NCBI GenBank assembly: GCA_902465155.1
Contig: CABQLY010000022.1
Coordinates: 1 to 22,069 of the forward strand
Source of the DNA: an uncultured Oscillospiraceae bacterium
GTDB lineage: Bacteria > Bacillota > Clostridia > Oscillospirales > Acutalibacteraceae
Length of the DNA stretch: 22,069 bases
Reading direction: 5' to 3'
In this document: piece by piece, positions 1-7,681 of the stretch
Position numbering within the stretch: the first letter of the stretch is position 1
How the letters are laid out: each line of letters starts with the position of its first letter
The notes under the pieces: model-generated
Database searches by the model: none
Seen by the model: the letters and a program-made list of their open reading frames with translations, nothing else
What the model was told of the DNA's origin: nothing
Translations under genes and position numbers: made by a program

Positions 1-41
1 TTTCAAGGTTCGCCGCGCCCCGTTTTTTAGAGCGCCCAATT

Positions 42-70
42 ATAATACCACATCTATCCCCCCTTGTCAA
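42..70 (-). promoter_or_regulatory. Strong sigma-A-type promoter reading leftward out of the window
   Basis: On the minus strand a perfect TTGACA (-35, at 65-70) is followed by a 17-bp spacer and TATTAT (-10, at 42-47). A TG one base before the -10 gives an extended -10 element. Transcription would start near position 35 and run off the left edge, so a leftward gene or RNA should begin just outside the window. It lies downstream of the terminator at 177-200, so it is independent of the transporter unit. Confidence 0.75.
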
Positions 71-176
71 GAACTTTTTTTGCGTTTTTTAAAAAATTTC
101 TTTAAAAAGTTTTATGCTTGCCGTTTTTGCGACAAATTAAGGCCAAACTGCACTTTACTAAAGCCGGACTAGCGCC

Positions 177-200
177 AAAAAAGGCCGCCAAATGGCGACC
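177..200 (-). terminator. Rho-independent terminator of the Na/Pi transporter gene
   Basis: Read on the minus strand, GGTCGCC, a four-base loop ATTT and GGCGGCC form a 7-bp GC-rich stem with one G-U pair. It is followed at once by six T residues (177-182 on the plus strand as A). It lies about 100 bases past the transporter stop codon. Confidence 0.8.
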
Positions 201-301
201 TCCCCAAAAAAACAAACGGCGTTTTACCAAACAATTTGTGCTTTTACCGCAAACTGCGCTTTACATTATATATATGTACCGATAACATTCTGCCCCGGCG
301 G

Positions 302-2065
302 CTATTCGGCAATGGCAAAGCGTTTATCATACTCGTTATAATAGCGGTCAAAGCTTTCGGTGTGGGCCTGCTTTAAAGAGTTTAAGTAGGCGTGGGTATC
401 AAATTCATCCTGCGCCAGTTCAATCATAGCAACGGCAATGTTAGAGCAATGGTCTGCCACACGCTCACAATTGTTTAGCAGGTCGTTAAACGCAAAACCG
501 TGATCCAGCGTACATTCGCCCCCCTGCACCCGCCGAATGTGCCGCAGCTTAATGCGGTCGCACATATTGTCAATAACCTCCTCCAGCGGTTCTACCCGCT
601 TGGCTTTGGCAAGGTCATTTTCAGCAAAGGCGTCGGTCGTAATAATTACAACCTCGGAAACGGCCGAAAGCAGCACGGCTAAATCGTCCTGCGCGAATTT
701 TGAAAACACCAGCTTTTTTTCGTACAGCTCGCGGGCGGTGTTGGCAATATTAACGGCGTGGTCGCCAATACGCTCAAAATCGCCAATGGTATGTAAAAAC
801 CGGGAGATCATTCGGCTTTGGGCCGGCGTTAGCTCGGCGCCGGTTAGCTTTACCAAATAGGTGCCAAGCTTGTCCTCATACCGGTCAATAATCTGCTCTT
901 TATTTTGTACCTTTTTGTAGCTGTCCTCACTAAAATTGCTTAACAGCGCAAAGGAGCGGGCCAAATTTTTACGCGCCTTGCGCGCCATAGAACATACCGC
1001 GTGGTTGCTTTGTTCAATAGCAATGGCCGGGTGCTGCAAAAACCGCTCCTCCAGCCGGTCAATCTCGGCCACCTCGGCGGCGTCCTCGGGGTCCTCTTTA
1101 AAAATAAAGCAAACTATTTTTTCTAAAAGGCCAATAAACGGCATAAGCAGCAGCACGGTTAAAAAACGGAAAAGCGTGTTGAGCAGCGCAATGCCCACGC
1201 TGTTTAAAACGGTAGAAGTAAACGAAAAGTGAAAAATGCCGTTAACCGCGTAAAAAACGGTTGCAATAATTACAACGCCTAAAACATCTATTAATAAGTA
1301 CACAAATGCAGTGCGTTTGCCGTTTACGCTGGCCCCAATTGCCGAAAGCAGCACCGGCACCGCCGCGCCGATTGCAATACCCATGATGATGGGCAGCGCA
1401 ACCTGAAAGCTGACTGCCCCGGTTACGGCCAGCGCCTGCAAAATGCCAACGGCGGCCGAGGCGCTTTGCAGCACACAGGTAAACAGCAGGCCTACTAAAA
1501 TGCCCAAAAACGGGTTGGAAAAGGAGGTTAGCACGCTAATGAAGGTTGCGCTCTCCCGCAGGGGGACAACCGAGCCGCTCATGGCGGTAATGCCCGTCAT
1601 TAAAACCGCAAAGCCCATTAAAATGTTGCCAACCTGCTGCGTGGTACGGTTTTTGCAAAACATTCGCAAAATAATGCCAACCACCGCAATAACGCCGGTA
1701 AGGGTGGCGGTGGAAAACAACTCGACCCAACCGCTGCCGCCCGAAAGCTCGGAAAGGCAGATGATCCACCCGGTTATGCTGGTGCCCAAAATTGCCCCCA
1801 GCACAATGCCAATGGCCTGCTTTACTTTCATCATACCCGAATTCACAAAGCCAACCACCATTACCGAGGTGGCCGAGGAGGACTGAATTACCGCGGTAAC
1901 ACCGGTGCCAAGCAGCACGCCCTTTAACGGCGTGCTGGTAAGCTTGTACAAAATAAGCTCCAGCTTGCTGCCGGCCACATTTTTTAATCCATCCCCCATT
2001 AAGGACATACCAAACAAAAACAACGCAATGCCGCTTAACAGCTCTATAACATTTGAAATAGACAT
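302..2065 (-). CDS. Na+/phosphate cotransporter with C-terminal PhoU-like domain (NptA/PNaS family)
   Basis: This is a 587-residue membrane protein expected to import inorganic phosphate with sodium. The N-terminal half (about 1-315) is hydrophobic with many membrane spans and shows the family's inverted repeat of substrate-binding motifs: QSSSATS at 61-67 and the related QSASA at 200-204. After a charged linker, about 345-565 resembles the helical PhoU domain that bacterial NptA-like proteins carry, usually linked to control of phosphate uptake. The length is normal for this fusion. The ATG start is preceded by GGTGAT. It sits alone between its own promoter (2153-2181) and terminator (177-200), with no pst or pho genes beside it. 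Family assignment is firm; the ion and substrate are inferred from the family, and some relatives may carry other anions. Confidence 0.9.
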   Translation of the reverse strand: MSISNVIELLSGIALFLFGMSLMGDGLKNVAGSKLELILYKLTSTPLKGVLLGTGVTAVIQSSSATSVMVVGFVNSGMMKVKQAIGIVLGAILGTSITGWIICLSELSGGSGWVELFSTATLTGVIAVVGIILRMFCKNRTTQQVGNILMGFAVLMTGITAMSGSVVPLRESATFISVLTSFSNPFLGILVGLLFTCVLQSASAAVGILQALAVTGAVSFQVALPIIMGIAIGAAVPVLLSAIGASVNGKRTAFVYLLIDVLGVVIIATVFYAVNGIFHFSFTSTVLNSVGIALLNTLFRFLTVLLLMPFIGLLEKIVCFIFKEDPEDAAEVAEIDRLEERFLQHPAIAIEQSNHAVCSMARKARKNLARSFALLSNFSEDSYKKVQNKEQIIDRYEDKLGTYLVKLTGAELTPAQSRMISRFLHTIGDFERIGDHAVNIANTARELYEKKLVFSKFAQDDLAVLLSAVSEVVIITTDAFAENDLAKAKRVEPLEEVIDNMCDRIKLRHIRRVQGGECTLDHGFAFNDLLNNCERVADHCSNIAVAMIELAQDEFDTHAYLNSLKQAHTESFDRYYNEYDKRFAIAE

Positions 2066-2152
2066 GAGATCACCGTTTGCAAGTTTTTTATAGACCGGCG
2101 GGCGCCAAGCGCTGCCAAACCGCCCTGCGAGGCTAACAAAATCTACCTTTTA

Positions 2153-2181
2153 AGTATAACACACCAAAACCGGTAATGCAA
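2153..2181 (-). promoter_or_regulatory. Promoter of the Na/Pi transporter gene
   Basis: The minus strand has TTGCAT (-35, at 2176-2181), a 17-bp spacer and TATACT (-10, at 2153-2158), with a TG one base before the -10. Predicted transcription starts about 80 bases before the transporter ATG. No obvious Pho-box repeat was recognised next to it. Confidence 0.7.
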
Positions 2182-2238
2182 CAGCTAAAAGCAAGAAAGC
2201 CGCCAAACCGTTTTAAAAGCAACAGCCAAGCTGCGCCG

Positions 2239-2286
2239 AAAAATTGCGGCGGCCGACTGCAGATTTTGTTACAGCCGGCCGCCGCA
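2239..2286 (-). terminator. Strong rho-independent terminator after the glycosylation genes
   Basis: On the minus strand a 15-bp, very GC-rich stem forms between 2272-2286 and 2245-2259, with one G-U pair and a 12-base loop. It is followed by ATTTTT (2239-2244). It lies 15 bases after the stop of the DUF6020 gene and just upstream of the transporter promoter, so it insulates the two units. Confidence 0.85.
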
Positions 2287-2300
2287 CATTACACAAGGAG

Positions 2301-4112
2301 CTAAGCGGTTTTTTCGTTTTTGGGGTGCTGCGCCATAAGCAGCACAAAAAACGGATAGAGCATGAAAATAGGCAAAATATATCTAAAGTTGCTTACCGGG
2401 CCTAACAAGTAGGTTGCCCAAAGCAAAAGGGGCAGCACAAGATTTAACAACCCGCGATAACGCTTTTTAAAAATAAGCCAAAACGCGGTAAACAACATGG
2501 CCCAAATTGGCGTAGAAATTGAAAAAAGGTTTGAAATAACCGGGAGCTTTTGAAATGCGCTGTAATTGGCAACCTTTTCGTACCGGCTGTACAAAAACGG
2601 CAGCTTAGAATTTCGCCGCACACTGTAATATTCGTTAGAGCCGGCTAAGGTTTCTATGTAAATTCTTTTTGCGTACGGATCTACAGAGTCGGCGTCCATA
2701 TACCAGTACGGAATGTTCAGTTCCAAAAACGCGGTAATATACTCCTTTGGATATTTTAAACCCAGCTTTAACCAAAACTTTATAAAATCCTTTTCCTTGC
2801 CAATGTTTTCATTAAATTTATAGGAGCATTTAACCGGGTCGGCAAAACGGGGATTATAAAGCTTTTTTAATTTGCGATAATCTAAAAACTGATTGATTTT
2901 GCCAACCTCCTTCGGGGTCAGCTTTTTTTCGTTCCGAACAACAACCAAAGCAATTTGCTGAACCGGCACGCTAAACATTTCACGGCTGTTCCCTCTTTTT
3001 ACCTTAAGAGCGGCAAAAACCGGGCCGTTTATAAGCAAAAACGCGGCAAGTGCACCGGCCAGTACGGCCGTAAGGCGCAGGCGGCAGCCTTTAAAAAACA
3101 GCAAAAACACCAAAGCGGCAACCACAAAAACATAAATTGCGTTGTTGCGAAATAAGCAGCTAAGCAACACGCTGAACAACAACGCCGTTACCTTGAGCGG
3201 GCTTTTAAAAAAAGCTTTTCCAACACAAAAAGCGTGGTGCAGCAACAAAGCGGTGCACCCAAAAAACACCGAAAATAAAACATCTTTGGTAGGAATGATT
3301 GAAAAAATTGCCAAAACGGGGTTTAGCGCAAACCAAACAACACAACAAAGAAACGCCTTTTGGCTTTTGCCTTTAACATAGCAGCAAAAAAAGGCAAAAA
3401 AGGCCGAAACCACCAGCATTTGCAGCAATGCGTACACCGTTACGGCCTGCAGGTGAAAAACGCCGCTAAGCTTTAAGCAAAGCTGCCACAAAAAGGTGTG
3501 CAGGGGCGGGTGAAATTTGGTAAACGCCGTTTTGCCCAGCGCCTGCGCGGTTTGCATTTTCATATCGTACGAATAAATGCCGGGGTAATACGCCAACAGG
3601 CAAGGGATGTAAAACAAAAAAATAACGCCCCACAGGCTAAAAAACAAGGCCGCGGGCTTTACCCCCCCAACTCCTACTTTCCGGGTCGGGGCGTTTTGGC
3701 CCGCCAAAGGCCGGCTTAAAAAGTTTAAAAGCAACGCCAAAAAGGCGCCAATTACCACCCAAAGGCCAACCAGCATTAAAAGCGTTAGCAAAACACGGTT
3801 AAAATTTTTGTAAAGGGTGCTTAAACCGTGCGTTTCGTAAACCGCTTTGCCAACTACGGCAACCGCCGCGTAAACCGCCCCGCCGAGGCAGGAAAGCTTT
3901 TTTACGCGTTCTGGCAACAAAGCGGCCTTTTGCAGCGCCAAATAAACAAAGGCGCAAAAAACAACCGTTAAAAAGCTTTGCCGCACTAAGCTGCTGCCAG
4001 AAAAGTAGTAATTTGCAACTCCGGCGGCACCGCAGTAAGAAAGCGCAAGCCGGCAAAAAATAATACCGGCTTGCGGTGAAAACATTTTTTGAAATTTATT
4101 TTGCATTAGCAT
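2301..4112 (-). CDS. DUF6020 family multispanning membrane protein (GT-C-like)
   Basis: This 603-residue integral membrane protein has about a dozen hydrophobic segments. After the first membrane block comes an extracytoplasmic-type stretch with YPGIYSYD, then HPPLHTFLWQ. An Asp and a His-Pro in the first loop are typical of GT-C-like, lipid-linked sugar transferases and of DUF6020, which I recognise from this pattern. A soluble segment (about 385-490) precedes the last membrane spans. No substrate can be assigned. The first ATG at 4112 is chosen because GAGGAG lies 10 bases upstream; a second ATG six bases later is possible. It overlaps the end of the GtrA gene by 17 bp, implying translational coupling, and is the last gene before the terminator at 2239-2286. 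It may be the final transferase that uses the carrier-linked sugar made and flipped by its neighbours. Confidence 0.75.
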   Translation of the reverse strand: MLMQNKFQKMFSPQAGIIFCRLALSYCGAAGVANYYFSGSSLVRQSFLTVVFCAFVYLALQKAALLPERVKKLSCLGGAVYAAVAVVGKAVYETHGLSTLYKNFNRVLLTLLMLVGLWVVIGAFLALLLNFLSRPLAGQNAPTRKVGVGGVKPAALFFSLWGVIFLFYIPCLLAYYPGIYSYDMKMQTAQALGKTAFTKFHPPLHTFLWQLCLKLSGVFHLQAVTVYALLQMLVVSAFFAFFCCYVKGKSQKAFLCCVVWFALNPVLAIFSIIPTKDVLFSVFFGCTALLLHHAFCVGKAFFKSPLKVTALLFSVLLSCLFRNNAIYVFVVAALVFLLFFKGCRLRLTAVLAGALAAFLLINGPVFAALKVKRGNSREMFSVPVQQIALVVVRNEKKLTPKEVGKINQFLDYRKLKKLYNPRFADPVKCSYKFNENIGKEKDFIKFWLKLGLKYPKEYITAFLELNIPYWYMDADSVDPYAKRIYIETLAGSNEYYSVRRNSKLPFLYSRYEKVANYSAFQKLPVISNLFSISTPIWAMLFTAFWLIFKKRYRGLLNLVLPLLLWATYLLGPVSNFRYILPIFMLYPFFVLLMAQHPKNEKTA

Positions 4113-4503
4113 CTTGCTCTTTCTCCTCTAAAAACACCTTACGCGTTACAAAATTAAACAGCATTACAATTGCCGTTACCGCAAGCTTTGCAATTTGGTA
4201 AGGAATGTGGACCAGATCTACAAACAGCCACATAAACAGCTGGTTCAGCCCCAGGCCAATAACACTTAAAATAACAAAAATAACAAACTGGGTGCGCTTT
4301 TTCATGTTAGCCTTGGCCGCAAAAACAAAGTGCATACTAAGCAGGTAATTTACAATTACCGAAACCGAAAAGGAAATGCTGCAGGATATTAAATAATTTA
4401 CCCCTGCAAGCTCGGTAAGCAGCAGCATAATGCCGTAATCAATTAAAAAGCACAAAAAGCCCACCGCGCCGAACTTTACCATTTGCAAAATTAGTTTTTT
4501 CAT
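4096..4503 (-). CDS. GtrA family membrane protein (polyprenyl-linked sugar flippase-like)
   Basis: This 135-residue protein has four predicted membrane helices (about 8-30, 35-57, 72-93 and 100-121). It carries the family's paired signatures, NYLLSMHFVF near the end of helix 2 and NFVTRKVF after helix 4. GtrA-like proteins are thought to move polyprenyl-phosphate-linked sugars across the membrane or to anchor the partner glycosyltransferase. The ATG overlaps the TAA stop of the GT2 gene (TAATG), and the downstream DUF6020 gene overlaps its 3' end, so all three are likely translated together. A Lys-rich N-terminus and a Lys/Glu-rich tail suggest cytoplasmic ends. Family assignment is secure; the sugar carried is unknown. 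Confidence 0.88.
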   Translation of the reverse strand: MKKLILQMVKFGAVGFLCFLIDYGIMLLLTELAGVNYLISCSISFSVSVIVNYLLSMHFVFAAKANMKKRTQFVIFVILSVIGLGLNQLFMWLFVDLVHIPYQIAKLAVTAIVMLFNFVTRKVFLEEKEQDANAK

Positions 4504-5456
4504 TACTTAGCCTTTTCTTCTTTCATTAGCTTGTTATAATCCTGCCTGGTGTGAATCAGCTGCATTTCAAAATCGTGCCGATTTTTTTGCGTAAGGGTAG
4601 AAAGTATTAAGCCGGAGAAAAACGCTTGAATAGCCGCTAAAATTACAAAGCAGCTAACAATTAGGGTAGGAATTTTTTCTACCAAGCCGGTTTTAATAAA
4701 GGTAACCAGTACGGGAATAAAAAAGGCCAGGCCAATAATGCAAAGCACCGCCGCCAAAGCGGAAAAGAACTTTAACGGCTTGTAGTTTTTGTACAGCTTG
4801 GTAATTGTTTTTAACACTTTAAAGCCGTCGGAGTAGGTGTTCAGCTTAGATTCGCTGCCCTGCGGACGGTCGCGGTATTCAATGACAACATTTTCTACCA
4901 GCATATTCTTATCAATGGCGTGAATGCTCATTTCGGTTTCAATCTCAAACCCTTTAGATAAAACCGGAAAGGTTTTTACAAACTGGTAGCTAAAGGCACG
5001 GTAGCCGGTCATAATATCTTTAATATTGCTGTGGAACATTGAATTGATGCAGCCGCGCACCAGCGTGTTGCCAAAGTTGTGAAACGGGCGTTTATTCTCG
5101 GTAAAATAGGTGGAAGAAAGCCGATCCCCTACCACCATATCTACCTGGCGGTTTAAAACCTTGTCTACCATCTCGCGGGAGAATTCTGCCGGGTAGGTGT
5201 CATCCCCGTCGGCCATAATGTAACACTCGGCGTCAATTTCGCGAAACATTCGGCGAATAACGTTGCCCTTGCCGGCTTTGTACTCGTAACGCACAACCGC
5301 GCCGGCCTCGCGGGCCAAATCGTCGGTGTGGTCGGTAGAGTTATTGTCGTAAACATACACTACCGCCTCGGGCAGATATTTTTTAAAATCGGTTACAACC
5401 TTGGCAACCGTTTTGCTTTCGTTGTAGCAGGGAATTAACACCGCAATTTTATCCAC
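4503..5456 (-). CDS. DPM1-like family 2 glycosyltransferase with two C-terminal membrane helices
   Basis: This 317-residue enzyme is predicted to transfer a sugar from a nucleotide donor to polyprenyl phosphate on the cytoplasmic face. The GT-A fold starts at once with VLIPCYNE (6-13), then DNNSTD (37-42) and the metal-binding DGDD at 83-86. Further conserved points are a GYRAF segment (151-155) and GFEIETEM (169-176), as in polyprenyl-phosphate mannosyl/glucosyl transferases. Two hydrophobic helices (about 231-253 and 264-287) and a charged tail follow. The GTG start at 5456 is chosen because the catalytic domain begins there, AGGATG lies seven bases upstream, and the promoter at 5587-5615 puts the upstream in-frame codons in the leader. 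It is coupled to the GtrA gene. The sugar cannot be read from the sequence. Confidence 0.88.
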   Translation of the reverse strand: MDKIAVLIPCYNESKTVAKVVTDFKKYLPEAVVYVYDNNSTDHTDDLAREAGAVVRYEYKAGKGNVIRRMFREIDAECYIMADGDDTYPAEFSREMVDKVLNRQVDMVVGDRLSSTYFTENKRPFHNFGNTLVRGCINSMFHSNIKDIMTGYRAFSYQFVKTFPVLSKGFEIETEMSIHAIDKNMLVENVVIEYRDRPQGSESKLNTYSDGFKVLKTITKLYKNYKPLKFFSALAAVLCIIGLAFFIPVLVTFIKTGLVEKIPTLIVSCFVILAAIQAFFSGLILSTLTQKNRHDFEMQLIHTRQDYNKLMKEEKAK

Positions 5457-5463
5457 AATAACA

Positions 5464-5469
5464 CATCCT
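5464..5469 (-). promoter_or_regulatory. Ribosome-binding site fixing the GTG start of the GT2 gene
   Basis: AGGATG on the minus strand lies seven bases before the GTG at 5456. It supports this start over the ATG 34 codons upstream at 5558, whose extra residues are Cys/Lys-rich and unlike the family. Confidence 0.6.
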
Positions 5470-5586
5470 ATTATTTTAAATACAGCATTGGCAAGCAATT
5501 TGCAACGGCAGCAAGCGCCAAAAGCCGAACCCGCCGTTTTGGCATTTTTTGCGTGCAAATTTGCCCACTATTTGCTTACAAAATTC

Positions 5587-5615
5587 AGTATATCATATTG
5601 TTAAAGCTCTGTCAA
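5587..5615 (-). promoter_or_regulatory. Promoter of the GT2-GtrA-DUF6020 genes
   Basis: A perfect TTGACA (5610-5615), a 17-bp spacer and TATACT (5587-5592), with a TG one base before the -10, read leftward. The predicted start leaves a leader of about 125 nt before the GT2 GTG. The -35 begins about 20 bases beyond the stop of the upstream GT-C-like gene, so the cluster has an internal or second promoter. Confidence 0.78.
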
Positions 5616-5635
5616 CAAGCCGGGCCAAAAATACC

Positions 5636-7603
5636 TTACGGTGTTTTGGGGCAAAGCAGATAGCAATTGCTTGCTTCAAAGCTTTTTTGGTAGGTAACGC
5701 CGTGCCATTCAAATTCGCCGTTTTCCGGCAGGTCGGCCACCCAAACAATGCAATCCGGCACAAAGGCTTTGTCGTCGTACCTTTCGGTTTCGTTGTACCC
5801 GCCGCCGGCAACATCCTCAATTCTTTCTACCCCCGGGCACATAGGCCAAAACGGGTAGCTGTACTGCCCGCGCACAATGTAAAGCCCCAGGCTTTTGTAA
5901 TTTTTTAAATTAATTTCGTTAATCAGCTCGCTGTAAACCTCGCGCTGGCTGCCGTTGTTGGTAAAATAGCCGGCCAGCTGCCCGTTTTGCTTGCGGGCTA
6001 AATTGGCGTGGTAATAGGCTTGGTCTATTCCGCTAAACAGGCAGGCAACCGCCAAAACGCCAACCGCCCCGTTTTTCAGCGCCGCCCGATTTTGAAACAT
6101 TTTTTGCAAAAAGTAAACAATAAACGGGCAAAGCAGGGTTAAAAAGCCAATTTCGTACCGGGTTTCAAACCGCTCCCAGCGCAGCACCGTTAGCAGCCCC
6201 ACAAAGGCCAAAAAGCTGCAAATTAGGTAGTAAACGCAGCCCCTTTGAGCTTTAGGGCCACGGTTTTTAAGCTTTTTAATAACAAAGTAAACCTCAACGG
6301 CGCACGCCGCCAAAAACAGCCAAACAATTAAAGGGTTCACGGCTGTGTCGTGCCCGTAATCCGGCATTTTGGGTAAAAGGTAGGGGTGCCCGTCCTCAGA
6401 TATGGCAGGGTCGTTGAGCGGCACCCTTAACAGGGCGCTTACCTTGTTTACGCCCTTGTAAAGAAGGTTAGAAAGCCAGCCAAATTGCACCGTTGGCAAA
6501 GTAAAGGCCAGGTTTTTAAAAAAGTTTACCAATAAATAGGCCGGGTTTAGGGTGCCAACCAGCTGCCGGGCCCCGGTAGTGCCGGAGGCGTAAGCGTTAA
6601 AGGTTGCAAAGTTGTGCAAAAGCTCGGGCAGCACGGTTAAAACGGCCGGCACCACCGTAACCCCCAAGGAGGAGGCTAAAACCGAAAATTTATCTTTTGC
6701 TTTTAGGCGAACGGCAACCAGACCCACCGCAAAAACGGCCATTGCAATGCACACCGAGGGCTTTGTAAGGTAGCCAAACGCCCCGCTAAGCCCTACGCAA
6801 AGCAGCCGCACATACAAAAGCTTTTCGGCCTTTAGCTGCTCGCAGGCCGCCAGCCTTAAACACTCGTAAACAAAAATCATTAGCCACAGCGTAGCCAAAT
6901 GGTCTACCTGCGTGGTAAAGGCCTCGGCAAACGCAATTGGCATAGAAAAGTACAGCAGCGCCGCAACAACGCGCCAGCTTTTTTGCAGCCCCAGCCGGTC
7001 GGCAATTTTGTAAACAAAGTAGCCGTTTAGCAGGTAAGAGGCCGCCTGCAGCAGGTTAAACAGCCGGTCGCTGCCGGTTAATAAATACTCGTGCAAATTA
7101 AAAAACTCGGCAAGCGGAGGGCTGCTGATACGCCGCACATCATTGGTAAAATAGTGCGCAACGCTTTTGTTTTGCGCCCAGCTCATAATACGCGGCAGGT
7201 GGTAACGCATAGAATCCCAATTGTAGGTAACCGTGTAAATGCTAAGGACAACTACGCAAAGCGCAAAAATTACCGCCAACACCCCGCCGGCCGTAACCCG
7301 GGCGGGAAAAACCGCCCGCAGCAGCCCCGGGTATTCGCCAAGCCGCTTGCAGCGCCGGGCCGCTAAAACGGTACCCACAAGGCCCGCCGCCGCAAAAACG
7401 GCCCAGCAGCCTAAAACGCCCCAAAAGCTAAGCGCCAAAAAAGCCGATAACACCTCGGTTACCGCGTACAAATAAAAGGTGGTACCGCAAAGCGAAAAAA
7501 TAAAGGCCTGTACGGTACTCTCCTGCCCCAAAGCCGCCAAGGGCCGCAGCAGCAGTTTAAAAAAAACAAAATACAAGAGCACAGCTAAAATAACAAAAAG
7601 CAC
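5636..7603 (-). CDS. GT-C/GT39-like polytopic membrane glycosyltransferase candidate
   Basis: This 655-residue protein has many membrane helices and an extended C-terminal soluble part (about 545-655). After the first helices the segment NWDSMRYHLPRI (128-139) places an Asp and a His in the first outer loop, the arrangement of GT-C enzymes that take sugars from polyprenyl phosphate. A second loop follows with FTNDVRRISSPPLAEF. I recognise the general PMT/ArnT-like architecture but no exact subfamily. The GTG start is supported by GGGGAG six bases upstream and by a consensus promoter close by (7641-7669). The neighbours (GT2, GtrA, DUF6020) fit a pathway in which GT2 and GtrA supply a lipid-linked sugar and this protein or the DUF6020 protein transfers it to a wall polymer or protein. 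Confidence is high for a membrane glycosyltransferase-like protein and low for its acceptor. Confidence 0.7.
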   Translation of the reverse strand: MLFVILAVLLYFVFFKLLLRPLAALGQESTVQAFIFSLCGTTFYLYAVTEVLSAFLALSFWGVLGCWAVFAAAGLVGTVLAARRCKRLGEYPGLLRAVFPARVTAGGVLAVIFALCVVVLSIYTVTYNWDSMRYHLPRIMSWAQNKSVAHYFTNDVRRISSPPLAEFFNLHEYLLTGSDRLFNLLQAASYLLNGYFVYKIADRLGLQKSWRVVAALLYFSMPIAFAEAFTTQVDHLATLWLMIFVYECLRLAACEQLKAEKLLYVRLLCVGLSGAFGYLTKPSVCIAMAVFAVGLVAVRLKAKDKFSVLASSLGVTVVPAVLTVLPELLHNFATFNAYASGTTGARQLVGTLNPAYLLVNFFKNLAFTLPTVQFGWLSNLLYKGVNKVSALLRVPLNDPAISEDGHPYLLPKMPDYGHDTAVNPLIVWLFLAACAVEVYFVIKKLKNRGPKAQRGCVYYLICSFLAFVGLLTVLRWERFETRYEIGFLTLLCPFIVYFLQKMFQNRAALKNGAVGVLAVACLFSGIDQAYYHANLARKQNGQLAGYFTNNGSQREVYSELINEINLKNYKSLGLYIVRGQYSYPFWPMCPGVERIEDVAGGGYNETERYDDKAFVPDCIVWVADLPENGEFEWHGVTYQKSFEASNCYLLCPKTP

Positions 7604-7640
7604 AAAACGCTCCCCTTCCTAAAAAAATAAAAGCCAAAAT

Positions 7641-7669
7641 ATTGTAACATAAATCCAAAAAATTGTCAA
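7641..7669 (-). promoter_or_regulatory. Promoter of the GT-C-like gene
   Basis: TTGACA (7664-7669), a 17-bp spacer and TACAAT (7641-7646), with a TG one base before the -10, lie on the minus strand. The -35 starts about a dozen bases past the addA stop. I see no terminator between addA and this promoter, so some read-through from addBA into the glycosylation genes is possible. Confidence 0.78.
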
Positions 7670-7681
7670 ACGCCGGCAAGG

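Larger units (their letters stand above)
1..301. other. Intergenic region downstream of the Na/Pi transporter gene
   Basis: This non-coding stretch holds the transporter's terminator (177-200) and a leftward promoter (42-70), described separately. It is AT-rich between about 71 and 130. A 14-base element, AAACTGCRCTTTAC, occurs at 145-158 and again at 251-264 with one difference. I see no credible reading frame or RNA gene in it. Confidence 0.6.

Noticed and set aside
7604..7681. Terminator between addA and the GT-C-like gene
   Set aside because: No stem followed by a T run is present; the 78-bp gap is filled by the promoter and ribosome site of the next gene.
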